Source of the DNA: an uncultured Porphyromonadaceae bacterium
GTDB lineage: Bacteria > Bacteroidota > Bacteroidia > Bacteroidales > Muribaculaceae
Direction of reading: 5' to 3'
DNA length: 64,000 nt
Assembly (NCBI GenBank): GCA_947175695.1
Contig: CAMWNT010000001.1
Span: 1 to 64,000, forward strand
Position 1 is the first letter of the stretch, and each line of letters starts with the position of its first letter. This document shows positions 22,601 through 31,969 of the stretch, piece by piece. The notes under the pieces were generated by a model. That model saw only the letters and a list, made by a program, of their open reading frames with translations. It was not told where the DNA came from and did not search any database. The translations under genes were made by a program, and so were the position numbers.

Positions 22601-22957
22601 AACGACCTCGGCCAGAACTGGCACACCGACATCTACAACGCCTGGACTCCGACCAACACAATCACAGACGTTCCCCGTCTCGACGGCCAGGATTCCTACA
22701 CAAACTATAGCTCAACCCGCTGGCTCACTTCGAGCAACTATCTCTCGCTCAATAACGTGACCATCGGCTATACATTCCCCGACCGTATCGTGGCAAAACT
22801 CGGCCTCACCAACCTCCGCATCTACGCCGCCGGCGAAAACATCTTCCTCTGGTCGGCTCGCAAGGGTCTGGATCCCCGTCAGGGCTACGCCACTTCCGAC
22901 GCTGCTACCTATGGAGCTGCGCGCTGCATCTCGGGCGGTGTGAGATTCGAATTTTAA
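19688..22957 (+). CDS. SusC/RagA family TonB-linked outer membrane protein
   Basis: Carboxypeptidase-like N-terminal domain, plug [59 protein letters not shown]. Confidence 0.96.
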   Translation: [1089 protein letters not shown]

Positions 22958-23098
22958 TCCACGCCTTCCCGACAAATCTCCCGGACAAAAAAACACTTGT
23001 CAGTCCGGAAACGAACGAATGCTAATCACTTCTCATAGGAATCGCCCCGAAAGCTGAATCCGACGCTGAAAGGCGACCCGCAAAAGCAGGCTCCGGCC

Positions 23099-23123
23099 GG
23101 GCGGGATCAGATTGATCCCGCCC
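23099..23123 (+). terminator. Intercistronic hairpin between susC and susD
   Basis: GGGCGGGATCA-gat-TGATCCCGCCC, perfect 11-bp stem. Confidence 0.6.
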
Positions 23124-23182
23124 CCGGAAGCCAATCGGGAAGTAAGCTTCAATTTAAAAACCCACATTAAGATCAATCCGCA

Positions 23183-24784
23183 ATGAAACATACATTAAAA
23201 ATCTTTGCAGCATGCGCTTTCGGCTCGGTATTGGCTTCGACAACGCTCACATCCTGCAACGATCTCGACACTCAGCCCGATAACTATTATGTGACTTCGC
23301 AGGAGAAGGAGGATGCAATCGCATCACGCCCGGAGCTCGCTAAAGCCGGCGTGGTCGGCATCTCTTCGACCTACAACCAGTATATGGCCGTCTATTCAAC
23401 CGCTCACTGCGACTTCGGCTGGCCCGGCGCAATGATGATGATCGAAAGCTCGGGCATCGACATGGTGGCTCCCAACACAGGCTATAACTGGTTCGCTTCC
23501 GCAGGCGCATACAACTTCGGCAACAACAACAACTATGCCAACAACCTCTCATGGTATTACGCATATAAGGTGATCAACTCGGCCAACACAGTGCTCAGCA
23601 CAATCGACGCCGACACCACCGACCCCGAGCTGCAGCTCTATGCCGCCCAGGCCTACGCCAACCGCGCTTACATCTACTTCACTCTGGCGCAGCTCTTCCA
23701 ATACACCTATGTCGGTCATGAGTCGCTCCCATGTGTGCCCATCCTGACTGAAGAGAATTCCGACGAAGCCGCTGTCAACGGCGCTCCCCGCGCTACAGTG
23801 CAGGCTGTCTACGACCGGATCATGGCCGACCTCGACAAAGCTATCCAGCTTCTGACCGACTCCGGCCTCGATGTCACCCGCATCGCCGACACAGGCACCA
23901 CCCGCTTCGTTTCGCTCGGCACTGCCTACGGCCTCCGCGCACGCGTCAACCTCGTCATGAACAAATGGCAGGCAGCTGCCGACGACGCAGCCAACGCGAT
24001 CGCCAAATCAAGCTGCACCCCCTATTCCATCGCCGAGGCTTCACAGCCCGCATTCAACTCCGCTTCCGACCACAACCTCATGTGGTGTGTATTCATCCAG
24101 GAAAACGACCGCGTCGTGACCTCCGGCATCGTCAACTGGGCCTCCCACATGGGTTCGCTCAATTACGGCTACGCTTCCGTAGGCGGTTGGCGCATGATCA
24201 ACAAAGCCCTCTTCAACACCATCCCCGACACTGACTGCCGCAAGGGCTGGTGGCTTGACGGCAACCGTGAGAGCGCCAATCTTTCCGCTGCACAGAAAGA
24301 GCAGGCCATGGCCTACGGCGCGCCGGCCTACACTCAGATGAAATTCGCCCCCTATCAGAATGTGCTCGCCACTACAACCAACGCCACTTCCTTCATCCTG
24401 ATGCGTATCGAGGAAATGTATCTCATCCAGGCCGAGGCAACTGCAATGGCCGGCGGCGACGGCAAGTCGATCCTCGAAAATTTCGTCAAGACTTATCGTG
24501 ATCCTTCCTACACTTGCCCCGCTTCTTCGGGTCAGGCTTTCCAGGACGAAGTATGGCGCCAGCGTCGAATCGAGCTCTGGGGTGAATGCCTCTCTTACTT
24601 CGACCTTCTCCGCCTCAACAAACCCCTCGACCGTCGCGGCGGCGGATGGGACGTCGACTGGGTATATAACGTGCCCGCTCCCCTCAAGCCTCTCCTTATC
24701 CCCAACGGCGAAGTGCAGGCCAACAACGCTCTCGGAGCTAACAACGACACCTGGAGCAAACCGAATGCCGTAAGCGACTATTGA
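23183..24784 (+). CDS. SusD/RagB family nutrient-binding lipoprotein
   Basis: LTSCNDLDTQP lipobox; YANRAYIYFTLAQLFQYTY; VWRQRRIELWGECLSYFDLLRLNKPL. Confidence 0.93.
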   Translation: MKHTLKIFAACAFGSVLASTTLTSCNDLDTQPDNYYVTSQEKEDAIASRPELAKAGVVGISSTYNQYMAVYSTAHCDFGWPGAMMMIESSGIDMVAPNTGYNWFASAGAYNFGNNNNYANNLSWYYAYKVINSANTVLSTIDADTTDPELQLYAAQAYANRAYIYFTLAQLFQYTYVGHESLPCVPILTEENSDEAAVNGAPRATVQAVYDRIMADLDKAIQLLTDSGLDVTRIADTGTTRFVSLGTAYGLRARVNLVMNKWQAAADDAANAIAKSSCTPYSIAEASQPAFNSASDHNLMWCVFIQENDRVVTSGIVNWASHMGSLNYGYASVGGWRMINKALFNTIPDTDCRKGWWLDGNRESANLSAAQKEQAMAYGAPAYTQMKFAPYQNVLATTTNATSFILMRIEEMYLIQAEATAMAGGDGKSILENFVKTYRDPSYTCPASSGQAFQDEVWRQRRIELWGECLSYFDLLRLNKPLDRRGGGWDVDWVYNVPAPLKPLLIPNGEVQANNALGANNDTWSKPNAVSDY

Positions 24785-24804
24785 TAACATTAATCCGCCG
24801 GACC

Positions 24805-24838
24805 ATCCCTCCCGGCACAGCTTTACTCCGGGAGGGAT
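24805..24838 (+). terminator. Hairpin between susD and downstream lipoprotein gene
   Basis: ATCCCTCCCGG/CCGGGAGGGAT perfect 11-bp stem. Confidence 0.55.
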
Positions 24839-24890
24839 AATCCGGGTCAACCGACAATTCAATCCACATTAACTTTTAATTGCATCCGAT

Positions 24891-25748
24891 ATGAAACTCA
24901 ATATAGCTTATGCCGTCCTGGCATCTCTCGCCACCCTGGCACTCGGCTCCTGCTCCGAAGGGAAATACTGGAACGAACCCGACAACTATGGCAAGGAAGT
25001 GGCTTTCACAAAACCCGCAGTCGAAATCAAAGTCGGCTCGGGCGAAGAAGCGCCAGCCTCATACGTCGTCACCCTTAACCGCACAAACTCCGACGCCGCT
25101 CAGACTGTCGATGTCAATTTCACCACTGATTATCCCGACGTGCTCTCCGGCGAGCCGACCGTCACCTTCGAAGCCGGAAAAAGCTCTGCCGAATATGTCA
25201 TCAATATCGGCACTCTCGTGCCCGGCCTGACATACAAAGCCTCCCTTTCTGTGGAAAATCCCGAGAATTCATTCGTTCATGTCGACTCCCAAAATCTCTC
25301 TTTCTCATTTTCTATCTCTTCCGAGTTGACATGGACTTCCGCAGGCACCGCGCAAGTCACTTCCCTCAGCTGGGTAGAAGGCGTGAGCGGAACAGTGAGT
25401 GTCGAAGAGGGCAACTGGCCCGTCGAAGGCCAACGTCTATTCCGTCTGCTCAACGTCTATCACGTGCTTGAACCCGATTATGCCGAAGCCGGCACAGAGC
25501 TCCGCTTCCTCACCGACGACGCCGGCAACGCCCTCGGGATGTTCCAGGCCTGGTCATATATCGGCGAGACCAACGATGGCGAATACTGCATGTTCGGCTG
25601 CCCTGCCCAGTATGGCGGCTCTTTCACCAACTCCGGCAACAATTATATCATGGACGGCGTCATCGGCACAGCCGCGTCGCTGACCGGAGCCGTAACCCCC
25701 GGATGGTATGAGACTCTCGAATTCGTATGGAACTGCCCTACGAAATGA
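24891..25748 (+). CDS. SusCD-associated lipoprotein with Calx-beta-like region
   Basis: Lipobox LALGSCSEG; third gene in operon; VNFTTDYPDVLSGEPTVTFEAGKSSAEYVINI. Confidence 0.6.
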   Translation: MKLNIAYAVLASLATLALGSCSEGKYWNEPDNYGKEVAFTKPAVEIKVGSGEEAPASYVVTLNRTNSDAAQTVDVNFTTDYPDVLSGEPTVTFEAGKSSAEYVINIGTLVPGLTYKASLSVENPENSFVHVDSQNLSFSFSISSELTWTSAGTAQVTSLSWVEGVSGTVSVEEGNWPVEGQRLFRLLNVYHVLEPDYAEAGTELRFLTDDAGNALGMFQAWSYIGETNDGEYCMFGCPAQYGGSFTNSGNNYIMDGVIGTAASLTGAVTPGWYETLEFVWNCPTK

Positions 25749-25839
25749 CACTGATCCTCTATTCTCTACATACCTCAGCCCCGTGCCCGCGACCTGAATG
25801 ATCTCGCGCGGACCGGAAAAGGCATCAATGACACGACGA

Positions 25840-25875
25840 CAGCGGAGCGAATGAAAATCGCTCCGCTGTTTTTTT
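25840..25875 (+). terminator. Intrinsic terminator of the susCD operon
   Basis: CAGCGGAGCGA-atgaaaa-TCGCTCCGCTG followed by T7. Confidence 0.92.
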
Positions 25876-25917
25876 ATCCCTCCCCCACTCCGCAATCATG
25901 CGAAGATTGTTGTTGTA

Positions 25918-27978
25918 TTGAATATGAAACATTCGAATCGACATAATCCCGCAACTATCGACCGCCCCGCAGACGCCGCTATATCGGCGACTCCCCCGGC
26001 CACTGCCTCGACAGCCGACATCCACCGACGCGTGACGCCGGCGACTCTGATCGTGGCCATCGGCATCGTATTTGGCGACATAGGCACTTCGCCTCTCTAC
26101 GTAATGAAGGCCATCACCGGAGCCAACCCTACCTACGACCGCGCATATATTCTCGGAGCGGTGTCTTGCATATTCTGGACGCTGACCCTTCAGACGACTC
26201 TCAAATATGTGGTCATCGCGCTCCACGCCGACAATCGCGGCGAAGGGGGCATACTCGCCCTCTTCTCTCTGCTGCGCCACTCGCGATGGCGCTGGCTATA
26301 TATCCCCGCCGCCATCGGAGCCGGCACTCTGATAGCCGACGGCGTCATCACCCCGGCCGTCACGGTCACCTCGGCCGCCGAGGGACTGCGTGATCTCTAT
26401 CCCGGCGCGCCGGTGGTAGCCATCGTCCTGATTATAATCACGCTGATATTCATGCTCCAGTGCCGGGGCACAGGATCGATCGGACGGCTCTTCGGCCCGG
26501 TGATGCTGTTGTGGTTCACTATGCTCGGTGTGTTGGGACTCTGTTCGATCCATCTCGCACCGGGCATTCTTGCCGCGTTCAATCCGATATACGCCGTGAG
26601 ACTGCTGTCGATGAGCCCTGAATGGTTTCTAATCCTTGGAGCCGTGTTTCTATGCACCACCGGCGCCGAGGCGCTTTACTCCGATCTCGGCCACTGCGGC
26701 CGCTTCAATATCACGTGGGCCTGGGCTTTTGTCAAAGTTATGCTCATGCTCAATTATCTCGGTCAGGGAGCATGGCTGCTTTGGCTCCACTCCGGAACCG
26801 GACTCATGAAAGCAACAACGGCGCTTCCTCCGGCCAACCCCTTCTACGGAATAATGCCATCATGGTTTCTGCCTATCGGCATCATTATGTCGACTCTGGC
26901 CGCAATCATCGCCAGCCAGGCCCTCCTCAGCGGATCGTTCACCCTCTTCAGCGAGGCCATCGGCCTCGATTTCTGGCCACGCCTGAAAATCAACTATCCC
27001 TCCCCCCTCAAAGGGCAACTTTATATCCCGCTGATCAACACTTTCCTTTATGCGGGATGCATCGTCACAGTGCTTCTCTTCCGAACATCGTCGGCGATGG
27101 AAGCAGCCTATGGACTGGCCATCACCATCACCATGCTGATGACTACTCTCTTGCTGACATTCTGGATGCACCGCCGCCGCGTGCCGACATGGCTATGCGT
27201 CATATTCGCCACTGTGTTCACTCTGATTGAAGGGGTGTTTCTGATTGCCAATCTCTCGAAATTCATGCATGGCGGATGGTACACTCTCATGATCGCCGCC
27301 GCCGTGACTGCTATCATGCTCCTCTGGCGACGCGCCAACATTGTGCGAAACAAGCATATCGACTTCGTCGATTTCAGCGAGAGCTATCCTCTCCTACGCG
27401 ACATCGCGGCCGACCGCGAAATCCCGAAATATGCCTCCAATCTCGTATTCTTCAGCAAATCCCCCGCGGCCGATAAAGTGGAAAGCAAACTGATCTATTC
27501 AATAGTCAGGAAAACTCCCAAACGTGCCGATCGCTATTGGATCGTCAGAATCGTGGCCGACGACGCGCCCGACACTCTCGAATATGACTACGACATCCTT
27601 ATCCCCGGCCTGCTCGTCAGCATCGAGATGAGGATCGGTTATCGCGTGGCGCCACAAGTGAATGTCTATCTCCGACAAGTGATCAACGAGATGGTGGAGG
27701 CCGGCGAAGTGAAGCTGACAAGCGGCTACCCCTCGTTAGCCGGACGCGACATACCCGGCGATTTCCGCTTTGTCCTCATCCACCGCGTCTTCTCGCCATC
27801 GAGCAACTGCTCCCCCTCCGACCGCCGCGCCATGACAGCCTATGAATGGATCGGCCGCATGTCGGTCACTCCCGAAAAAGCCATGGGGCTCGACACCAGT
27901 TCGCTGACACGCGAGACTGTGCCGCTGATCATCAATACTCAGTCGCCGCGCCAAATCCGCCGCGTCATCCGACGTTGA
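25918..27978 (+). CDS. kup: KUP/Trk family potassium uptake protein
   Basis: GIVFGDIGTSPLYVMK; ALHADNRGEGGILALFSLL. Confidence 0.95.
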   Translation: MNMKHSNRHNPATIDRPADAAISATPPATASTADIHRRVTPATLIVAIGIVFGDIGTSPLYVMKAITGANPTYDRAYILGAVSCIFWTLTLQTTLKYVVIALHADNRGEGGILALFSLLRHSRWRWLYIPAAIGAGTLIADGVITPAVTVTSAAEGLRDLYPGAPVVAIVLIIITLIFMLQCRGTGSIGRLFGPVMLLWFTMLGVLGLCSIHLAPGILAAFNPIYAVRLLSMSPEWFLILGAVFLCTTGAEALYSDLGHCGRFNITWAWAFVKVMLMLNYLGQGAWLLWLHSGTGLMKATTALPPANPFYGIMPSWFLPIGIIMSTLAAIIASQALLSGSFTLFSEAIGLDFWPRLKINYPSPLKGQLYIPLINTFLYAGCIVTVLLFRTSSAMEAAYGLAITITMLMTTLLLTFWMHRRRVPTWLCVIFATVFTLIEGVFLIANLSKFMHGGWYTLMIAAAVTAIMLLWRRANIVRNKHIDFVDFSESYPLLRDIAADREIPKYASNLVFFSKSPAADKVESKLIYSIVRKTPKRADRYWIVRIVADDAPDTLEYDYDILIPGLLVSIEMRIGYRVAPQVNVYLRQVINEMVEAGEVKLTSGYPSLAGRDIPGDFRFVLIHRVFSPSSNCSPSDRRAMTAYEWIGRMSVTPEKAMGLDTSSLTRETVPLIINTQSPRQIRRVIRR

Positions 27979-28022
27979 TCGCGGCTGAACGACCGATTAC
28001 TCCCCCACCCTTGAAAAACGAC

Positions 28023-28056
28023 AAGCGCGGACATGGATCGCTCCATATCCGCGCTT
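28023..28056. terminator. Terminator hairpin between kup and the convergent M6 protease gene
   Basis: AAGCGCGGAcATGGA-tcgc-TCCATaTCCGCGCTT. Confidence 0.75.
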
Positions 28057-28075
28057 TCTAATATATTTTTATTAT

Positions 28076-30481
28076 TCATTTCATAATCGTCAGCTTCTCG
28101 GCTTTGCCGCCTGCGACTCTGACGTAGATTCCGCTTTCGGTCGGACGCCCCGACAGGCGGACGCCCTGGAGCGTATACCATTCAGCTTCAGCCGAAGCGT
28201 CGACCGCTTTCAGCGCAACGCCCGACACGAGCGACAGATCGAGTCGCTCGGGCGATGTCCATTCCGATGCGGAATAGGATTCCTTATCGGCCGGCACAGC
28301 CTGGATGCGATAGTCGTAGATGCCGCCGCTCTCGAGCCCGCTGACGGTATAGGAATTGCCTGTGATGCCGGAGAATGTCAGCTTCTTGGCCGCCGCGCGA
28401 CGGTCGGCGGGAAGATATTCCTTCACTGATGCGTCGCCGCTATAGATGTCGACACTGCGGATATAGAGACGCTTTTTCTTGGCAAGGGTCTCGAAACGCA
28501 CTTTGAAAAGGGTTGATTCAGGCAGATCGAACACAACATTGTATGTCGCGTAGCTACCCGTCAGCGTCACCTGGCGGCTGGCGATGTTGTTTCCCTTGGA
28601 GTCGACAAGACACACATTGACCTGACTGCCGTCGTTGCTGTAGTATTTCGCATCAAACTCTACAGTCACGCAGTCGTGGCCTTCAGCCACGGCATATTCG
28701 GCCGAAGTCAGTTTGCCAAGCTGGTTGCCGGAGCCGAGGCGTATGCCCTCTTCAGCCTCTTCGACGCCGGTATAGCCCTCGCCGATCCAGCCATGTGAAG
28801 TGGAATTGAATAGCGTGCTGCCGAGAGCGATATATGCATTTTCAACATAAGGCATCAGTTCGATAGTGTAGGAAGCCGTGTTCGGATCGCTTCCCTCCCA
28901 TTTGATCAGAGCCGATGTCGAGCTGAGGACAGTGTGGGAAGGATTCTGCGGAGTTTCGACTGCCGGAAGCGGTGCTTTCATCACCCAGAAGGAAATCGTG
29001 GAATCGTCGTTGCGAGTGATTTCAGTGACGGGCTTCGACATGTAGCCTCCCGTATTGACCTTTGCGGCCGGAGTGGAGGAGTCGGTCAGTTCGGTGGCAT
29101 AGCTCTGCGGCCAGAGATCGGTCAGCAGACTCGCTTCGTTGATATAGTAATACTTCTCGCCATAATATGTCTCGACATCGAGCAGGAGGTTGTTGTCGGC
29201 GGGGATGACGGTGGCACGCTGGAGGTCGTAGTCATTGACCTCGTTGAGCTCCCATGCCGATGCGTCATATGTGAAGTGGGTGATAAGCAAGCCTTCGGCG
29301 GGCATATACGCGTCCCAACCCTGGCGTTTGCGGTTTTCGAGAATATAATATTCGTCGGAATCGGCGTCGTTGGTCAGGCGCACAGCCATGTCGGTCGCAG
29401 CCGATCCGAGGTTCATGGGAGTCAGGAGATAGTTGGTGTTCTCCTCCCCTTCGGGGATATTGATCCAGCTCATGAACTCTTTTTCATAAGCCGAATAGCC
29501 GATGGGGGTGTAGCAGTCGTTGTTGTAGCTGCCGGTGTCCATCAGCGACCATACGCCCATTCCGAAGTGCGGGCCGTATTGAGTGTCGTAGAAGTCGGGC
29601 AGACCGAGGCAGTGAGAGAATTCGTGGCAGAATGTGCCGACGCCATCGATGCGGGAGAGGTCGGATCCGTTGAGTTCGTTGAACACTGCGAAGAGGTCGA
29701 CCTTGGTGTTGTCGAGAGTAAGCGATTTGCCATAATCCGAAGAATCGAGACTCCACTGGCAGGGCCATACTGCGTCTTCGCAATCATCATCGTAGGAGGA
29801 TGCCTCGCCGTCGCCGGCATAGAGCACGATGACCACGTCGCATTCGCCGTCGCCGTCGTTGTCGTAGACGCTGAAGTCGATCGAGGAATCAAGGCCGAGG
29901 CAACCTTCGGCCACCATTCGGCCGACCCCCTTGTCGTAGCCTTCGTAGTCATTGCCGCCGTAGTCGGAGCGTTTGCCGGTCAGAGTGATCGGCCCGTAGA
30001 CATCGAATTCGGGAGTGAATGCGCCGTTCGACTGGTCGGTGAAGTATTGACGCGCGGAAGTGGAGCCGGATTCGAAGAAGCTGTTGAATGTGGCGAGCGG
30101 ATCGGCGTCTTTGAATTTATAGTCGGAGTATTGCACCAACAGCACCGGCACACGCGGCGAACCGACATGGGGCACCTGGCTCTGATTCTCCGAAGCCGCA
30201 CGCTGGGGAAGATTACGACGGCCGCGACGACGCGCGCCTTCGGCCTTGATTTTTGCGGCTTCCGCCTCATCTACGGGAAGTATCCAGCCGTCGGCGTTGC
30301 GGACACACTGTTGGCCGTCGGCATTGACGATGCGATGATAAAACTCATCACCGATGATGTTTACGCGGATTTCGGAGCCATCAGGCTGCGTCAGTGTGCG
30401 CCAGCCCGGTCGCGCGGGCACGGCCCAGGAAGAGATCACGGCTGCCGAAGCAAGCAATGCAATGGGTAGTTTTTTAGTCAT
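28076..30481 (-). CDS. Second M6 family secreted metalloprotease
   Basis: HEFSHCLGLPDFYD; signal peptide; fibronectin-III-like region; C-terminal WYTLQGVRLSGRPTESGIYVRVAGGKAEKLTIMK. Confidence 0.87.
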   Translation of the reverse strand: MTKKLPIALLASAAVISSWAVPARPGWRTLTQPDGSEIRVNIIGDEFYHRIVNADGQQCVRNADGWILPVDEAEAAKIKAEGARRRGRRNLPQRAASENQSQVPHVGSPRVPVLLVQYSDYKFKDADPLATFNSFFESGSTSARQYFTDQSNGAFTPEFDVYGPITLTGKRSDYGGNDYEGYDKGVGRMVAEGCLGLDSSIDFSVYDNDGDGECDVVIVLYAGDGEASSYDDDCEDAVWPCQWSLDSSDYGKSLTLDNTKVDLFAVFNELNGSDLSRIDGVGTFCHEFSHCLGLPDFYDTQYGPHFGMGVWSLMDTGSYNNDCYTPIGYSAYEKEFMSWINIPEGEENTNYLLTPMNLGSAATDMAVRLTNDADSDEYYILENRKRQGWDAYMPAEGLLITHFTYDASAWELNEVNDYDLQRATVIPADNNLLLDVETYYGEKYYYINEASLLTDLWPQSYATELTDSSTPAAKVNTGGYMSKPVTEITRNDDSTISFWVMKAPLPAVETPQNPSHTVLSSTSALIKWEGSDPNTASYTIELMPYVENAYIALGSTLFNSTSHGWIGEGYTGVEEAEEGIRLGSGNQLGKLTSAEYAVAEGHDCVTVEFDAKYYSNDGSQVNVCLVDSKGNNIASRQVTLTGSYATYNVVFDLPESTLFKVRFETLAKKKRLYIRSVDIYSGDASVKEYLPADRRAAAKKLTFSGITGNSYTVSGLESGGIYDYRIQAVPADKESYSASEWTSPERLDLSLVSGVALKAVDASAEAEWYTLQGVRLSGRPTESGIYVRVAGGKAEKLTIMK

Positions 30482-30722
30482 TCTATCAGTAAGTTTAGCC
30501 AGTCGGCCGAAGGCGATACAAATCGAATCCGGCGCCTTATGAAGTATTTGAATACGTTGTTGGTAATGCTAACCGATGCGAAGATACAAAAAAATAGCTA
30601 AAAAGAGGGAAAATATTTGGAAAAAGCAAAAAAAGATATTAACTTTGCAGTCGCTAAGGGAGTCGGACTCCGATATTCCGAGGCTCCATCCTATCGTCGA
30701 CCCCATCGGGGCGACACAATAA

Positions 30723-30809
30723 GGAGAGGTGGGTGAGTGGCTGAAACCACCAGTTTGCTAAACTGACGTAGGAGCAATCCTACCACGGGTTCGAATCCCG
30801 TCCTCTCCG
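30723..30809 (+). tRNA. tRNA-Ser (anticodon GCT)
   Basis: Acceptor GGAGAGG/CCTCTCC, anticodon loop TTGCTAA, variable arm, T arm CGGGTTCGAATCCCG; CCA not encoded. Confidence 0.9.
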
Positions 30810-30813
30810 CTCC

Positions 30814-30858
30814 AATGACAGCGCCCTGCAATCTTTCAGATTGCAGGGCGCTGTCATT
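30814..30858 (+). terminator. Perfect 21-bp hairpin immediately after tRNA-Ser
   Basis: aatgacagcgccctgcaatct-ttc-agattgcagggcgctgtcatt. Confidence 0.7.
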
Positions 30859-30978
30859 TCCATCCAGCTCCCCTCACTCCCCTTATGTCGGATGATATCT
30901 TGGATGGAAAGATTCCCTCCGAAGAGTCAACTTCCTTTAATCGTGTTAAATTCAAACACCCTCTTAATTTGCTAACGA

Positions 30979-31245
30979 TTATCCAACAATAATTATCGGC
31001 TGACCGAAGAATGAGGAAAGCATAGCAAGGGTGGAGATCGTGAAATTGTGTTGCCCGCTTAGCCACTTGGTGACTTCACACGGACGTTTTCCAAGAGCAT
31101 CGGCAAACTGTTTCTTCGAAAGACCGCGCTCCTGCATCAAATTATAGATGCGGTCAGATATTTGAAATGAAAGATCGACCTCCCGCTGTATCCGCTCCGG
31201 GATAGAACCTAACATTTCTTCAAGAGATTTGGCAGTCCTCTTCAT
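30979..31245 (-). CDS. XRE-family HTH protein (HigA-like antitoxin candidate)
   Basis: HTH RGLSKKQFADALGKRPCEVTKWLSGQHNFTISTLAMLSSFFG; overlaps the upstream gene by 4 nt. Confidence 0.75.
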   Translation of the reverse strand: MKRTAKSLEEMLGSIPERIQREVDLSFQISDRIYNLMQERGLSKKQFADALGKRPCEVTKWLSGQHNFTISTLAMLSSFFGQPIIIVG

Positions 31246-31712
31246 AGCTCAAAAATATTATCGGTTTCTATTGTGGATTCAGTGATATTTACGTTGCCGT
31301 CTGCCACTCCCTGCCTAAGAAGTTCCTCAAACTTTTGTAGCGTCATGACATAGCCACTTAATATGGGGTCATCCTCGTAACGACGCGTTTTTTTGATTCC
31401 TCCGTTGCCAAGTACAAGAATTTTGTCGGAAAGACGTAGACAATAGAGCCGTAGTTTTGACGATGTGACAGGGAGGGCTACAACCGAGTCGCTCATTTTG
31501 CCTTCGTTTCGGAAGTAACGCTCCAACGCTCCGGTCTGCGCTATACGTGTCACAAAAGCCGCAATGCGGGCGTAATCCTCACTATATTCGGCATCATCCC
31601 TGAATTTGGTAATGAATTTCTCAAATTCGGATTCCATATCCCGGAGGAATTGCAATGTGTAGATGGTGCAATTCTCTCCGTCATTTATCAGGAAAAGTTC
31701 AACTTCACTCAT
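31242..31712 (-). CDS. Hypothetical protein, possible toxin partner of the HTH protein
   Basis: Compact basic/acidic protein directly upstream of and overlapping the XRE gene; start reassigned to MSEVELFLIND. Confidence 0.5.
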   Translation of the reverse strand: MSEVELFLINDGENCTIYTLQFLRDMESEFEKFITKFRDDAEYSEDYARIAAFVTRIAQTGALERYFRNEGKMSDSVVALPVTSSKLRLYCLRLSDKILVLGNGGIKKTRRYEDDPILSGYVMTLQKFEELLRQGVADGNVNITESTIETDNIFEL

Positions 31713-31912
31713 ATTGTAGTTTATTGCGTTTGTTATTATAACGCCAAGATACGGCAAATATTTTACTTAAAAATAAAACATTGCAAAAACTTTCGCAGTG
31801 GAGCCCAAAGTGCTCTCTGTAAAGAATTCGGATAGAAAGCACCGAAAATGACCTTTGGGTGGATGGAATAATAACAGTATTTGTCTCCGCGTGACACATC
31901 CGCGATAATAAA

Positions 31913-31948
31913 ACGGGCCTTTCACGCCTATAGTGCGGAAAGGCCCGT
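31913..31948 (-). terminator. Terminator downstream of the beta-barrel protein gene
   Basis: ACGGGCCTTTC/GAAAGGCCCGT stem; minus-strand T-rich tail. Confidence 0.8.
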
Positions 31949-31969
31949 AATGGGAAGACGTCAATAGGG

